From Spirochaeta sp. (lineage in GTDB: Bacteria; Spirochaetota; Spirochaetia; UBA9216), in contig DMKD01000015.1 of NCBI GenBank assembly GCA_003454605.1, positions 1-6,623 on the forward strand: a stretch of 6,623 nucleotides of DNA. Direction: 5' to 3'. Of this stretch, positions 1-6,318 are shown piece after piece (positions within the stretch are counted from its first letter, which is position 1; each line of letters starts with the position of its first letter). A program made the translations under genes and the position numbers. The notes under the pieces were generated by a model. The model searched no databases. It was not told the origin of the DNA and saw nothing but the letters and a program-made list of their open reading frames with translations.

Positions 1-390
1 ATGGCGGTCACCGAACGGGCGTTGGAGCTTATAGATGATGACGGCCTGCCGCTCCCCGGCGGCAGCTGGCTTCTTGATCCGATACCGGTAACTGCACGGC
101 TCGGCTACGGTCTGTTCCGCGAATCCTCTATTACCGCCGCTGAAACGATGAGCTTCAGTATCCCCGTCTCAGAAGGCCTGTGGTTGTCGGATAACCCCCT
201 CTACCCACCGGTTGAAGCCAAGGTGCCGGCAGGGGAGGATTCGCCGCTGCTTGATCTGATTATTCCAATCAATCGTAGAATGGTTTTCAGTAATGAGGAT
301 TCAGCTGAAATTATTGAGGTGTTTTTTGATGATAAACGATGGTGCTGGACTAATCTGCTTACGGGAGCATCAGAATCCGGGAAGAGGTGA
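1..390 (+). CDS. Unrecognised protein, C-terminal part or complete small protein
   Basis: This frame is open from the first base of the window to a TGA at 388-390 (129 codons). An ATG lies exactly at position 1, but nothing upstream is visible, so no ribosome binding site can be assessed. The frame may be the C-terminal part of a longer protein. I do not recognise a family. The product is acidic and soluble-looking, with no membrane segment or signal peptide. It is rich in hydrophobic beta-type stretches (LLDLIIPIN, IIEVFFDD) and prolines, and ends in a polar tail (TGASESGKR). That fits a small or C-terminal beta-rich domain, but no catalytic motif stands out. Its last 32 bases overlap the 3' end of the M24 peptidase gene on the opposite strand. 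Base composition is higher in GC than the intergenic DNA and gene-like. I am fairly confident that it is coding, but not about its start or function. Confidence 0.6.
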   Translation: MAVTERALELIDDDGLPLPGGSWLLDPIPVTARLGYGLFRESSITAAETMSFSIPVSEGLWLSDNPLYPPVEAKVPAGEDSPLLDLIIPINRRMVFSNEDSAEIIEVFFDDKRWCWTNLLTGASESGKR

Positions 391-1495
391 TTGCCTTCGC
401 ACCCGCATCAGTCATCAGATAATCGTTTTCAAGGCGTACTCCGCCTGCTTCGACATCATAGAGTCCCGGTTCAATGGTAAAATACATCCCCGGCAGCAGC
501 GGCTTATCAAAAAGCTCGTGATCCTTCAGACCCGGTGCCTCATGTACATCCAGACCTATACCGTGACCGAGGCCGTGGGGCATGGTCCATCCCGCTGCCT
601 CAAAATGCTTATCTACAGCCCGTGCGATCTCGGCCCCGCTGACTCCGTATTTTAAAGCTGCTTTGGCGCCTACTGCATGGGCCTGTGCCACAAGCTCAAC
701 CATCTGCTGCTGTTTTTCTGAAAGCTGCCCGCGGCAGACAGACATTGTGATGTCGGTAGCGTAGCCCTCAAGCTTCAGTCCGCAGTCTATGATGGACAGT
801 CCGCCGCTGCCGTCTGCTGCATGGCATCCTATTGGTCCGGCGCCGTAGAAGGGGATACAGTGTATTCCCCATGAGCGGGACGGACCCGCAGCCAGGGTTT
901 CAAAGCTTGAGCCTTCCGCACCCAGGCGCCTCGATTCAGTTTCAACCATCATTGCAGCATCTATCTCGGTTTTAATCGTGCCGTCTCGAAATCCCGCCTC
1001 AAGCGCATCAATGAGCTTATTCGTCATCGCCCCCGCGCGGCTGTATATCTCTATTTCGGTCTCATCTTTTACCGCCCGCATATCAAGCAGTTTTGTCGAC
1101 ATCCCTTCAGGACGGCAGACAAGTTCAAAGCCCTTCATCTCAGCGGCAAGCTCGTTGTAGAGTACGTGGGGGGTGCTCGAGGCAAGCTCGATACGCCCGC
1201 CCCTGAGCTTTTCGGCGCAAACCCCTTTTACTGCTTCCACCATGTTACGGTTGAATTCGCCGTAGGCGATAATCCGGTCGGCGGCTGCGGTTTTTTCAGC
1301 AAGGATAATATCCCAGGGGATCAGTACAGATGTTGAATCGGCGAATATAATAAGAACAGCATCGGAATCCATACCGGTAAGATAACGGAGGTTCTGGCTC
1401 CGTCTGTTTTCGGCATCCTCGATTACCACTGCATCTATATTTTCAGCCTGCATCCAGCTGCAGAGGGTGTTGATTCGGTTCTTATATACGTTCAT
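359..1495 (-). CDS. M24-family metallopeptidase (Xaa-Pro aminopeptidase / prolidase-like)
   Basis: Cytosolic dinuclear-metal peptidase of the creatinase/prolidase fold, expected to release or split N-terminal X-Pro bonds in peptide turnover. The 378 residues comprise an N-terminal creatinase-like domain (about 1-140, with NLRYLTGMDSDAVLI) and a C-terminal pita-bread catalytic domain (about 145-378). All five expected metal ligands are visible: D237 (IIDCG), D248 (ATDIT), H311 (HGLGHGIGL), E342 (TIEPGLY) and E356 (VRLENDY). The proline-peptidase signature spans H307 to E319, and H318 and probably H212 fit the substrate-binding histidines. Length is in the usual range for X-Pro peptidases. No signal peptide is seen. 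The ATG at 1495 is chosen because AGGAG sits five bases upstream (1505-1501). An extended -10 promoter lies about 32 bases upstream of the ATG. The 3' end overlaps a convergent gene by 32 bases. Family assignment is secure. Whether it acts as aminopeptidase, prolidase or on another X-Pro-like substrate cannot be read from sequence. Confidence 0.93.
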   Translation of the reverse strand: MNVYKNRINTLCSWMQAENIDAVVIEDAENRRSQNLRYLTGMDSDAVLIIFADSTSVLIPWDIILAEKTAAADRIIAYGEFNRNMVEAVKGVCAEKLRGGRIELASSTPHVLYNELAAEMKGFELVCRPEGMSTKLLDMRAVKDETEIEIYSRAGAMTNKLIDALEAGFRDGTIKTEIDAAMMVETESRRLGAEGSSFETLAAGPSRSWGIHCIPFYGAGPIGCHAADGSGGLSIIDCGLKLEGYATDITMSVCRGQLSEKQQQMVELVAQAHAVGAKAALKYGVSGAEIARAVDKHFEAAGWTMPHGLGHGIGLDVHEAPGLKDHELFDKPLLPGMYFTIEPGLYDVEAGGVRLENDYLMTDAGAKAITSSRILMLP

Positions 1496-1526
1496 TTGTT
1501 CTCCTGAAGTATTGAAGGTGTTCGAT

Positions 1527-1535
1527 ATTATATCA
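1527..1535 (-). promoter_or_regulatory. Extended -10 promoter of the M24 peptidase gene
   Basis: On the minus strand this reads TGATATAAT, a perfect extended -10 element (TGnTATAAT). No good -35 hexamer is present at 16-18 bases upstream, which is tolerated for extended -10 promoters. Transcription would start near 1520, giving a leader of about 25 bases that contains the AGGAG ribosome binding site at 1505-1501. A second TATAAT on the same strand (1551-1546) has a TTGCCG about 15 bases upstream and is a weaker alternative. It lies inside the left copy of the direct repeat flanking the HipA remnant. Confidence 0.55.
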
Positions 1536-1544
1536 TAATAGAAA

Positions 1545-1582
1545 AATTATAACGGTTAAAAGTATACGGCAATTTCAGAAAT
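1545..1582 (+). repeat. Left copy of a ~38-bp imperfect direct repeat flanking the HipA remnant
   Basis: Bases 1551-1582 match 2433-2464 at 27 of 32 positions without gaps. The match extends left through AATT-ATAACGG with a single one-base insertion in the right copy. The best conserved block is CGGCAATTT followed by AGAAAT. The copy lies between the divergent M24 gene and the HipA-derived frame, and overlaps a possible upstream -10 element of the M24 gene. The two copies start 881 bases apart and bracket the remnant, as expected of the boundaries of an inserted unit or of a duplicated regulatory or coding fragment. Which of these applies is not decided by the window. Confidence 0.6.
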
Positions 1583-1592
1583 ACATAAAATT

Positions 1593-1606
1593 TCACCTGC
1601 AGGTGA
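1593..1606. promoter_or_regulatory. 14-bp perfect palindrome (possible operator)
   Basis: TCACCTGCAGGTGA is its own reverse complement, and an AAAT/ATTT pair extends the symmetry outward beyond one mismatch. It lies 19 bases before the GTG of the HipA-derived frame and upstream of the M24 promoter, a position suitable for a dimeric helix-turn-helix repressor. It does not resemble the E. coli HipB operator (TATCC-N8-GGATA). No regulator gene is adjacent, so the operator role is inference. Confidence 0.3.
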
Positions 1607-1625
1607 TATTTGTGATATATACCCT

Positions 1626-2408
1626 GTGGGGTCTATTGATAATCTTCTGCCCGACAGCGTTATCATACGAAACCGTATACAGAGAAGGTTCGGGGTACCA
1701 AGCCAACAGGCCTTTGATTTATTATCCGAGATAGGCCGGGACTGTATAGGAGCAGTACAGCTGCTGCCTGAAGGGCAGGTTCCAAGCGCTGTGCGAACAA
1801 TCAGCTGCAAACCTTTAAGTGAGCAGGAAGTCGAGGGTGTTCTGCAAAGAACGACGGCAATCGATCTCTTCAGAACCGGAGAAAGGGATGATTTTCGGAT
1901 ATCCCTTGCCGGAGCGCAGGAGAAAAATGCGTTGATGCTTCATAACAATATCTGGTCTAAACCAATCGGCACAACGCCTTCCACTCATATATTCAAGCTG
2001 CCGATAGGCGATGTCGGGTTTGCAGATATGTCTACATCTGTTGAAAACGAATGGCTTTGCATGCAGATTCTTAGCCGCTACGGAATCGAAACTGCTGACT
2101 GTCGATTAGAACAATTCGGGGAAATCAAGACGCTGGTTGTGAAAAGGTTCGATAGACGGTTGTCAGGCAATGGTGAATGGATCATGCGCCTGCCGCAGGA
2201 AGATCTTTGTCAGGCTGCGGGGCTGCCGTCAGCAGCTGCCGTCGGAATAAATAATGAAAGAGTTGTTCAGATTATTCAGGAGATAATTGATTCAACCCCT
2301 GCTGTTATCGAAGAGGTGAAATCATCGATTCCGCTGGGATTTCCGGAGTTTGTTGCAGACTCTATTCTAGGCGGGTTGAAAACAGCAGTGGAGAGGTTGA
2401 GTACTTAA
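1626..2408 (+). pseudogene. HipA-type Ser/Thr kinase toxin remnant, truncated at the N-terminus and internally deleted
   Basis: Intact HipA (about 440 residues) is a kinase toxin that phosphorylates glutamyl-tRNA synthetase and is neutralised by HipB. This 260-codon frame aligns to E. coli HipA (recalled from memory) from DNLLPDS (D5 = HipA D62). It keeps the FRIS-AGAQEK loop with S93 (= autophosphorylated S150), THIFKLPIG with K124 (= ATP-binding K181), SVENEWLC, RFDRR and RLPQEDLCQ. After GLPSA (residue ~202, = HipA ~263) it jumps to the family's C-terminal helices (IIDSTPAVIEEVKSSIP, = HipA from ~380). About 115 residues are missing, including catalytic D309 and metal-binding D332, so kinase activity is not expected. 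The HipA hinge glutamate E234 is a lysine here (K173). The N-terminal ~60 residues are also absent: the frame is open upstream only to 1560 and does not resemble HipA there. GTG at 1626 has no Shine-Dalgarno site, and no hipB precedes it. It is classed as a pseudogene even though the remaining frame is uninterrupted. A shortened expressed protein cannot be excluded. Confidence 0.85.
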
Positions 2409-2425
2409 AAAGAGTTGGGGCCACG

Positions 2426-2464
2426 AATTCATAACGGGCAAAGGTATGCGGCAATTTAAGAAAT
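2426..2464 (+). repeat. Right copy of the direct repeat flanking the HipA remnant
   Basis: This is the partner of 1545-1582, beginning 17 bases after the remnant's stop codon. Mismatches with the left copy are scattered (two adjacent near the AACGG block, then single A/G, A/G and C/A differences), so the copies have had time to diverge. Its GGTATGC (2443-2449) can also pair with GCATACC at 2510-2516, a 7-bp inverted repeat with a 60-base spacer. Confidence 0.6.
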
Positions 2465-2555
2465 TGATTTGAAAGTTAGTTTGCAACTATCTTGATTTTA
2501 TAAATATCTGCATACCGCAGTCATATTTCCATTTGTGTGCCGCTTCTTCGTTCAG

Positions 2556-2581
2556 CAATCAGAAATATCAATTTCTGATTG
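2556..2581. repeat. Perfect 11-bp hairpin with 4-base loop
   Basis: CAATCAGAAAT (2556-2566) and ATTTCTGATTG (2571-2581) are exact reverse complements around the loop ATCA. The stem is AT-rich, and no T-run follows on either strand, so it is not a standard intrinsic terminator. It is the first of three adjacent strong inverted repeats between the HipA remnant and leuS. A smaller hairpin (TAGTT/AACTA, 2477-2489) lies upstream. Confidence 0.6.
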
Positions 2582-2599
2582 GTTACCTTAGATTTAAGT

Positions 2600-2635
2600 G
2601 GAGTTTTTTAGCGCCTTTGGCGTTAAAAAATCTCC
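2600..2635. repeat. Long hairpin with T6/A6 stem and GCGCC-TTT-GGCG tip
   Basis: The left arm GGAGTTTTTTAGCGCC (2600-2615) pairs with 2619-2635 around the loop TTT, with one G-T wobble and one bulged T at 2631. The T-run is in the 5' arm and the A-run in the 3' arm on both strands. This is the reverse of the A-tract/hairpin/U-tract order of an intrinsic terminator. It may be a dispersed repeat of the genome, an mRNA 3'-end stabiliser, or a cruciform-forming element. The window alone cannot tell. Confidence 0.6.
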
Positions 2636-2638
2636 GGA

Positions 2639-2673
2639 TTAAATAATCGCGATAACCGATCGCGATTATTTAA
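2639..2673 (-). terminator. Perfect 15-bp hairpin enclosing the leuS stop codon, possible terminator
   Basis: TTAAATAATCGCGAT (2639-2653) and its exact complement (2659-2673) surround a five-base loop. On the leuS strand the stem begins within the last two sense codons and includes the TAA (2668-2666). A T6 run (2630-2625) follows the stem only after an eight-base gap, and belongs to the next hairpin, so this is at best a non-canonical terminator. Its placement directly at the end of leuS fits transcript 3'-end formation or protection from 3' exonucleases. Confidence 0.45.
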
Positions 2674-5176
2674 CAACTATATTAACCAGCTTATCCGGCA
2701 CGGCGATAACCTTAATTATGTTCTTGCCGCTGGTATGAGCCTTTACCTTCTCACTTGCAAGGGCGAGCTTTTCCATCTCGGCCTTGTCTGTTCCGCGGGC
2801 GAGCTCTATCTTGTCGCGCAGTTTTCCGTTCACCTGAATGACAACGGTCACGAGGTTTTCAATCGTCATTGCCTCATCATATACCGGCCAGTCCCGCTTT
2901 GTTACAGACGGCTCATTGCCTAGTTTCTCCCAGAGCTCTTCGGCAATGTGTGGTGCATAGGGTGCAAGCAGCAGCAGGAATCTTTCCCATACCGACTTGT
3001 ACAGCTTCTCTGATTTAAACTGCTCGTTGATGAAAATCATCATCTGACTTATCGCAGTGTTGAACTCAAGCTCAGCTGTATCGTGAGTAACTTTTTTGAT
3101 CGTTTTATGCAGAACCTTCTCAAGTGATTCGGGAGCGGTCTCACTCGTAATGGGTTTCTCAGCTGCACGCCATACCCGGTCGAGGAAACGGTGAACACCT
3201 GTGAGCCCCTTAGTCTGCCAGGGTTTAGAGACCCGCAGCGGACCCATGAACATCTCATACAGCCGCATTGAATCAGCGCCGAACTCTGCTATTATGTCAT
3301 CGGGATTGATTACATTCTTAAGGCTCTTGGACATTTTTGCGATTGTCTGTATAACCGATTCGCCGGTTGCAATTTCAATAAACTCTGTCTCGGACTTCTC
3401 TTCAACTTCATCAACCGGAACAAGCGACTTGTTCGGCCGCTGATAGGCAAATGAGGTAATCAGACCCTGGTTGATGAGGCGTTCGAATGGTTCAGAGGTT
3501 TTCACAACACCGAGGTCGAAAAGCACCTTATGCCAGAAACGGGCATAGAGCAGGTGGAGTACAGCGTGCTCAGAACCCCCGACATAGAGATCAACAGGCA
3601 TCCAGTAGTCCTGCACAGCCTCGTTTACAAACTCACCCTCGTTCATAGGGTCGAGGTAGCGAAGGTAGTACCAGCATGAGCCGGCCCACTGAGGCATGGT
3701 GTTTGTCTCGCGCTTTGCAGCCTTGCCGCAGACAGGACAGCTTGTATTAACCCATTCTTCAATGCGTGCAAGTGGAGATTCACCGGTTCCTGAGGGCTCA
3801 TAACTTTCTACCTCGGGCAGAGTCAGCGGAAGCTGGTCTTCTGGTACGGGAACTATCCCGCAGTCGGGACAGTGCACCAGGGGTATCGGTTCGCCCCAGT
3901 ATCGCTGGCGGCTGAATATCCAGTCGCGGAGTTTATAGTTTACGGCGGCTTCTCCTAGCTCTTGGCCTTCAAGCCATGCCGTTATCTTGTCAATTGCTTC
4001 CTGCTTGCCCAGACCGTCAAGCGGTCCTGAGTTTACATGCAGGCCGTCGCCGGTGAAGGCGGCTTCATCAATATTGCCGCCCTGAAGCACCTCTATGATC
4101 GGCAGATTAAATACCTTCGCAAACTCCCAGTCACGCTCATCATGCCCGGGGACCGCCATTATAGCGCCGGTTCCGTAGCTGATCAGAACATAGTCGGCAA
4201 TCCAGATTGGAATCTTTTGCTCATTTACAGGATTAATAGCATATGAACCTGAGAAAACACCGGTCTTCTCCTTGGCCAGATCAGTCCTCTCAAGATCCGA
4301 CTTCAAAGACGCCGCCCGCAGATAATCCTCAACAGCAGATTTATGCTCATCGGTTGTCAACGCATCAACTAGAGGATGCTCCGGGCTCAGAACCATGTAG
4401 GTCGCGCCGAAAAGGGTATCAGGACGGGTGGTGTAGACGGTCAGCTCTTTATCAAGATGCTCAATCTTGAACTTCACATCGGCACCCGTAGATCTGCCTA
4501 TCCAGTTTCGCTGCATTGCCTTGATAGATTCCGGCCAGTCCAGCTCATCAAGACCTTCAAGCAGCTTGTCGGCATACTCGGTAATCTTCAGAATCCACTG
4601 TCTGATATTCTTTTTCTCAACCTGAGCGCCACAGCGGTCGCATGTACCGTCGTTGACCTCTTCGTTTGCAAGGCCCGTCAAGCAGGATGGACACCAGTTA
4701 ATCGGAGCTGATGACTCATAGGCCAGACCTTTTTTGTACAGCTGCAGAAAAATCCACTGTGTCCAGCGATAGTATTCAGGCGTATGAGTCTTAATCTCGC
4801 GGCTCCAGTCGTAGCTGAAACCAAGACTCTTAATCTGTTTGGTGAAATGCTCGATATTTTTTTCGGTAGTCGCCTTCGGGTGAGTACCTGTTTTAATTGC
4901 ATAGTTTTCGGCCGGCAGTCCGAAAGAATCAAAGCCCATAGGATGCAGCACATTGTAGCCGTTCATCCGCAGATATCGGCAGTAGATATCCGTTGCCGTA
5001 TAGCCCTCAGGATGCCCTACATGAAGTCCCGCGCCTGAAGGGTAGGGGAACATATCCAGAACGTACATCCGCTTTTCAGGCGGGAAAGAAGGGTCTTCTT
5101 CAACCCTGAAAGAATTATTGTCTTCCCAGTATTTTTGCCATTTTGGCTCTATTTCAGTAAAAGGGTATTTGCTCAT
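2666..5176 (-). CDS. leuS: Leucyl-tRNA synthetase
   Basis: Cytosolic class I aminoacyl-tRNA synthetase that charges tRNA-Leu with leucine using ATP and edits misactivated amino acids. The 836 residues are near full family length (E. coli ~860). Rossmann-fold signature HVGH is at 52-55 and KMSKS at 614-618. The CP1 editing domain (about 225-420) has the threonine-rich TTRPDTLFG (249-257) and the conserved aspartate of GHDERD (D346). A zinc-binding CPSC...CDRC module occupies 162-182, and a second set of cysteine pairs (C436/C439, C480/C483) lies after the editing domain. The leucine-specific catalytic region DLYVGGSEHAVLHLLYARFW is at about 529-548. The anticodon-binding helical domain follows (about 660-770), and the small C-terminal tRNA-binding domain ends the protein. 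M1 is chosen because YPFTEIEPKWQKYW is the standard N-terminus. No Shine-Dalgarno site precedes it, and a -10 element lies only six bases upstream of the ATG. No defect is visible, so it is expected to be functional and essential. Confidence 0.98.
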   Translation of the reverse strand: MSKYPFTEIEPKWQKYWEDNNSFRVEEDPSFPPEKRMYVLDMFPYPSGAGLHVGHPEGYTATDIYCRYLRMNGYNVLHPMGFDSFGLPAENYAIKTGTHPKATTEKNIEHFTKQIKSLGFSYDWSREIKTHTPEYYRWTQWIFLQLYKKGLAYESSAPINWCPSCLTGLANEEVNDGTCDRCGAQVEKKNIRQWILKITEYADKLLEGLDELDWPESIKAMQRNWIGRSTGADVKFKIEHLDKELTVYTTRPDTLFGATYMVLSPEHPLVDALTTDEHKSAVEDYLRAASLKSDLERTDLAKEKTGVFSGSYAINPVNEQKIPIWIADYVLISYGTGAIMAVPGHDERDWEFAKVFNLPIIEVLQGGNIDEAAFTGDGLHVNSGPLDGLGKQEAIDKITAWLEGQELGEAAVNYKLRDWIFSRQRYWGEPIPLVHCPDCGIVPVPEDQLPLTLPEVESYEPSGTGESPLARIEEWVNTSCPVCGKAAKRETNTMPQWAGSCWYYLRYLDPMNEGEFVNEAVQDYWMPVDLYVGGSEHAVLHLLYARFWHKVLFDLGVVKTSEPFERLINQGLITSFAYQRPNKSLVPVDEVEEKSETEFIEIATGESVIQTIAKMSKSLKNVINPDDIIAEFGADSMRLYEMFMGPLRVSKPWQTKGLTGVHRFLDRVWRAAEKPITSETAPESLEKVLHKTIKKVTHDTAELEFNTAISQMMIFINEQFKSEKLYKSVWERFLLLLAPYAPHIAEELWEKLGNEPSVTKRDWPVYDEAMTIENLVTVVIQVNGKLRDKIELARGTDKAEMEKLALASEKVKAHTSGKNIIKVIAVPDKLVNIVVK

Positions 5177-5182
5177 TGCCGT

Positions 5183-5211
5183 ATATTACAGGAGAGATAA
5201 AGTCTTGTAAA
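5183..5211 (-). promoter_or_regulatory. leuS: Putative leuS promoter, positioned for a leaderless mRNA
   Basis: On the minus strand, TTTACA (5211-5206; five of six matches to TTGACA) is followed after exactly 17 bases by TAATAT (5188-5183; four of six matches to TATAAT). The A of the leuS ATG is the seventh base after the -10 hexamer, where initiation usually occurs. The bases between are TACGGCA, with no purine-rich ribosome binding site. The predicted transcript would begin at or within one or two bases of the start codon. A longer transcript from the upstream reductase gene could also carry leuS across the 125-base gap, in which I see no convincing terminator. Confidence 0.5.
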
Positions 5212-5301
5212 CACGGGAGATAAGGCGGCTGCCTCTTCTGTCTTTACCTGTCAGCCATATTAAGTTCGACTTCCCGGAACGCAGCAGGTTGAAGTTTTTT
5301 C

Positions 5302-6318
5302 TTAGATGAGTTTTTCCAACAGACTTATATTCCCCGGCGACGGAACAATCTCACCTTTGTATATAAGATTTGTCAATTTAACTAGTTTCTGATTTACAGG
5401 GGTTTCGATCCCGATTTCCCTGCCTTTTTTTACAACCAGTCCGTTCAGATAATCAATCTCACTTCGTCGGCCTTTCAAGTGATCCTGGAGCATCGAATTT
5501 ATCGATTTGGGGCCGATGTGTGCGGCCAGTGTATTCAGATTTTTCTTCAGCTTTTGATCAGTTGAGCCGGTAAATTCTTCTGCGCTCAGACCATAAATTG
5601 CTTCAATCTGATACCCCTGTGCTATTCCGACAGATGCCGCTTCCCGACCTGCTTTAATACAGACATCATTTACAATCGGCTTATTTACTGCTTCATAATC
5701 CGGAAGTCCCAGCAGAGCACTCACCGCCTGCATCATTGAATTAGCAATAAGCTTTGTCCACTTTGCGCCCCAAATATTTGCTGTGAAATCAACCTTTCCG
5801 ACATTCTCCATTATACTTCCCAGCTTTTTTATCCTCGGAGTCTGTTTACCGTGAAGTTCTCCCAGCCCGAACCATGTACCGGAGTTATTGGTATTTCTTT
5901 TTACCTCACCCGGTACAAACATTTCAGCTGAAAGTTCGATAACAGCACCCATGTTTTTCTGATATCCGATAACCGGTATCAGCCATTCGTTATTCATGCT
6001 GTTCTGAAATGAGACAATATATCCCTTGGGTTTTAAATGCGGATTAATAAACTCAGCCAGCCAGCGTGAATCATAGGATTTTGAGCAAAGCATTACTATG
6101 TCATATTTATGGTTTAGTCCTGAAACTTCACAAAGATGAGCGGCCTTAACAGGTACAGATTTCTCCGTACCTGCAGACAAGATCTTGATGCCGTTTTTCT
6201 TCATTGCGTCGACATGTTCCGGCCACTGATCAATTAACTGAACATCATAGCCGGATGCAGTTAGGTCTGCCCCGATACAGCTGCCAATTGCGCCGGTTCC
6301 GAGCACCGCTATTTTCAT
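5302..6318 (-). CDS. Ketopantoate reductase (PanE/ApbA) family NADP-dependent oxidoreductase
   Basis: Cytosolic 6-phosphogluconate-dehydrogenase-like reductase. The best known member reduces 2-dehydropantoate to pantoate with NADPH for pantothenate and CoA synthesis. The 338 residues start with a Rossmann fold, VLGTGAIGSCIGA (5-17). Family landmarks follow: LCSKSYD (77-83), SFQNSMNNE (103-111, with N106), WTKLIANSMMQ (187-197, with catalytic lysine K189 and N193) and SMLQDHLKGRRSEIDYLNG (275-293, with S275 and E287). It is about 35 residues longer than E. coli PanE, and several positions vary (QNSMNN instead of the usual QNGxGN). Many such homologues act on other 2-oxo or 3-hydroxy acids, so no gene symbol is given. 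The ATG overlaps the cupin stop codon by one base (TAATG), and AGGTGA lies nine bases upstream (6333-6328) inside the cupin gene, pointing to translational coupling. No pan genes are visible nearby, so a role in the cupin's pathway is as likely as pantothenate synthesis. Confidence 0.88.
   Translation of the reverse strand: MKIAVLGTGAIGSCIGADLTASGYDVQLIDQWPEHVDAMKKNGIKILSAGTEKSVPVKAAHLCEVSGLNHKYDIVMLCSKSYDSRWLAEFINPHLKPKGYIVSFQNSMNNEWLIPVIGYQKNMGAVIELSAEMFVPGEVKRNTNNSGTWFGLGELHGKQTPRIKKLGSIMENVGKVDFTANIWGAKWTKLIANSMMQAVSALLGLPDYEAVNKPIVNDVCIKAGREAASVGIAQGYQIEAIYGLSAEEFTGSTDQKLKKNLNTLAAHIGPKSINSMLQDHLKGRRSEIDYLNGLVVKKGREIGIETPVNQKLVKLTNLIYKGEIVPSPGNISLLEKLI

Noticed and set aside
293..1160. 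Open frames on the + strand opposite the M24 gene
   Set aside because: They are antisense to clear catalytic motifs of the peptidase, with no ribosome binding site and no recognisable domain.
1556..1810. Minus-strand frame opposite the start of the HipA remnant, considered as an antitoxin gene
   Set aside because: Its translation shows no helix-turn-helix pattern and mirrors conserved HipA codons. HipB is normally encoded upstream on the same strand as HipA.
1545..2520. Integron attC sites around the HipA remnant
   Set aside because: Toxin-antitoxin cassettes with attC sites are known in some spirochaetes, and the repeats contain ATAACGG. However, I could not find a paired RYYYAAC/GTTRRRY core with the expected inverted L and R boxes, so the repeats are reported only as direct repeats.
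2600..2635. Bidirectional rho-independent terminator
   Set aside because: The T-run precedes and the A-run follows the GC stem on both strands, the opposite of the required order, and no separate U-tract follows.
4037..4711. Several open frames on the + strand across leuS (also at 3201-3443 and 4784-5038)
   Set aside because: They lie antisense to a complete, well conserved synthetase gene, have no family resemblance, and are explained by the codon usage of leuS.
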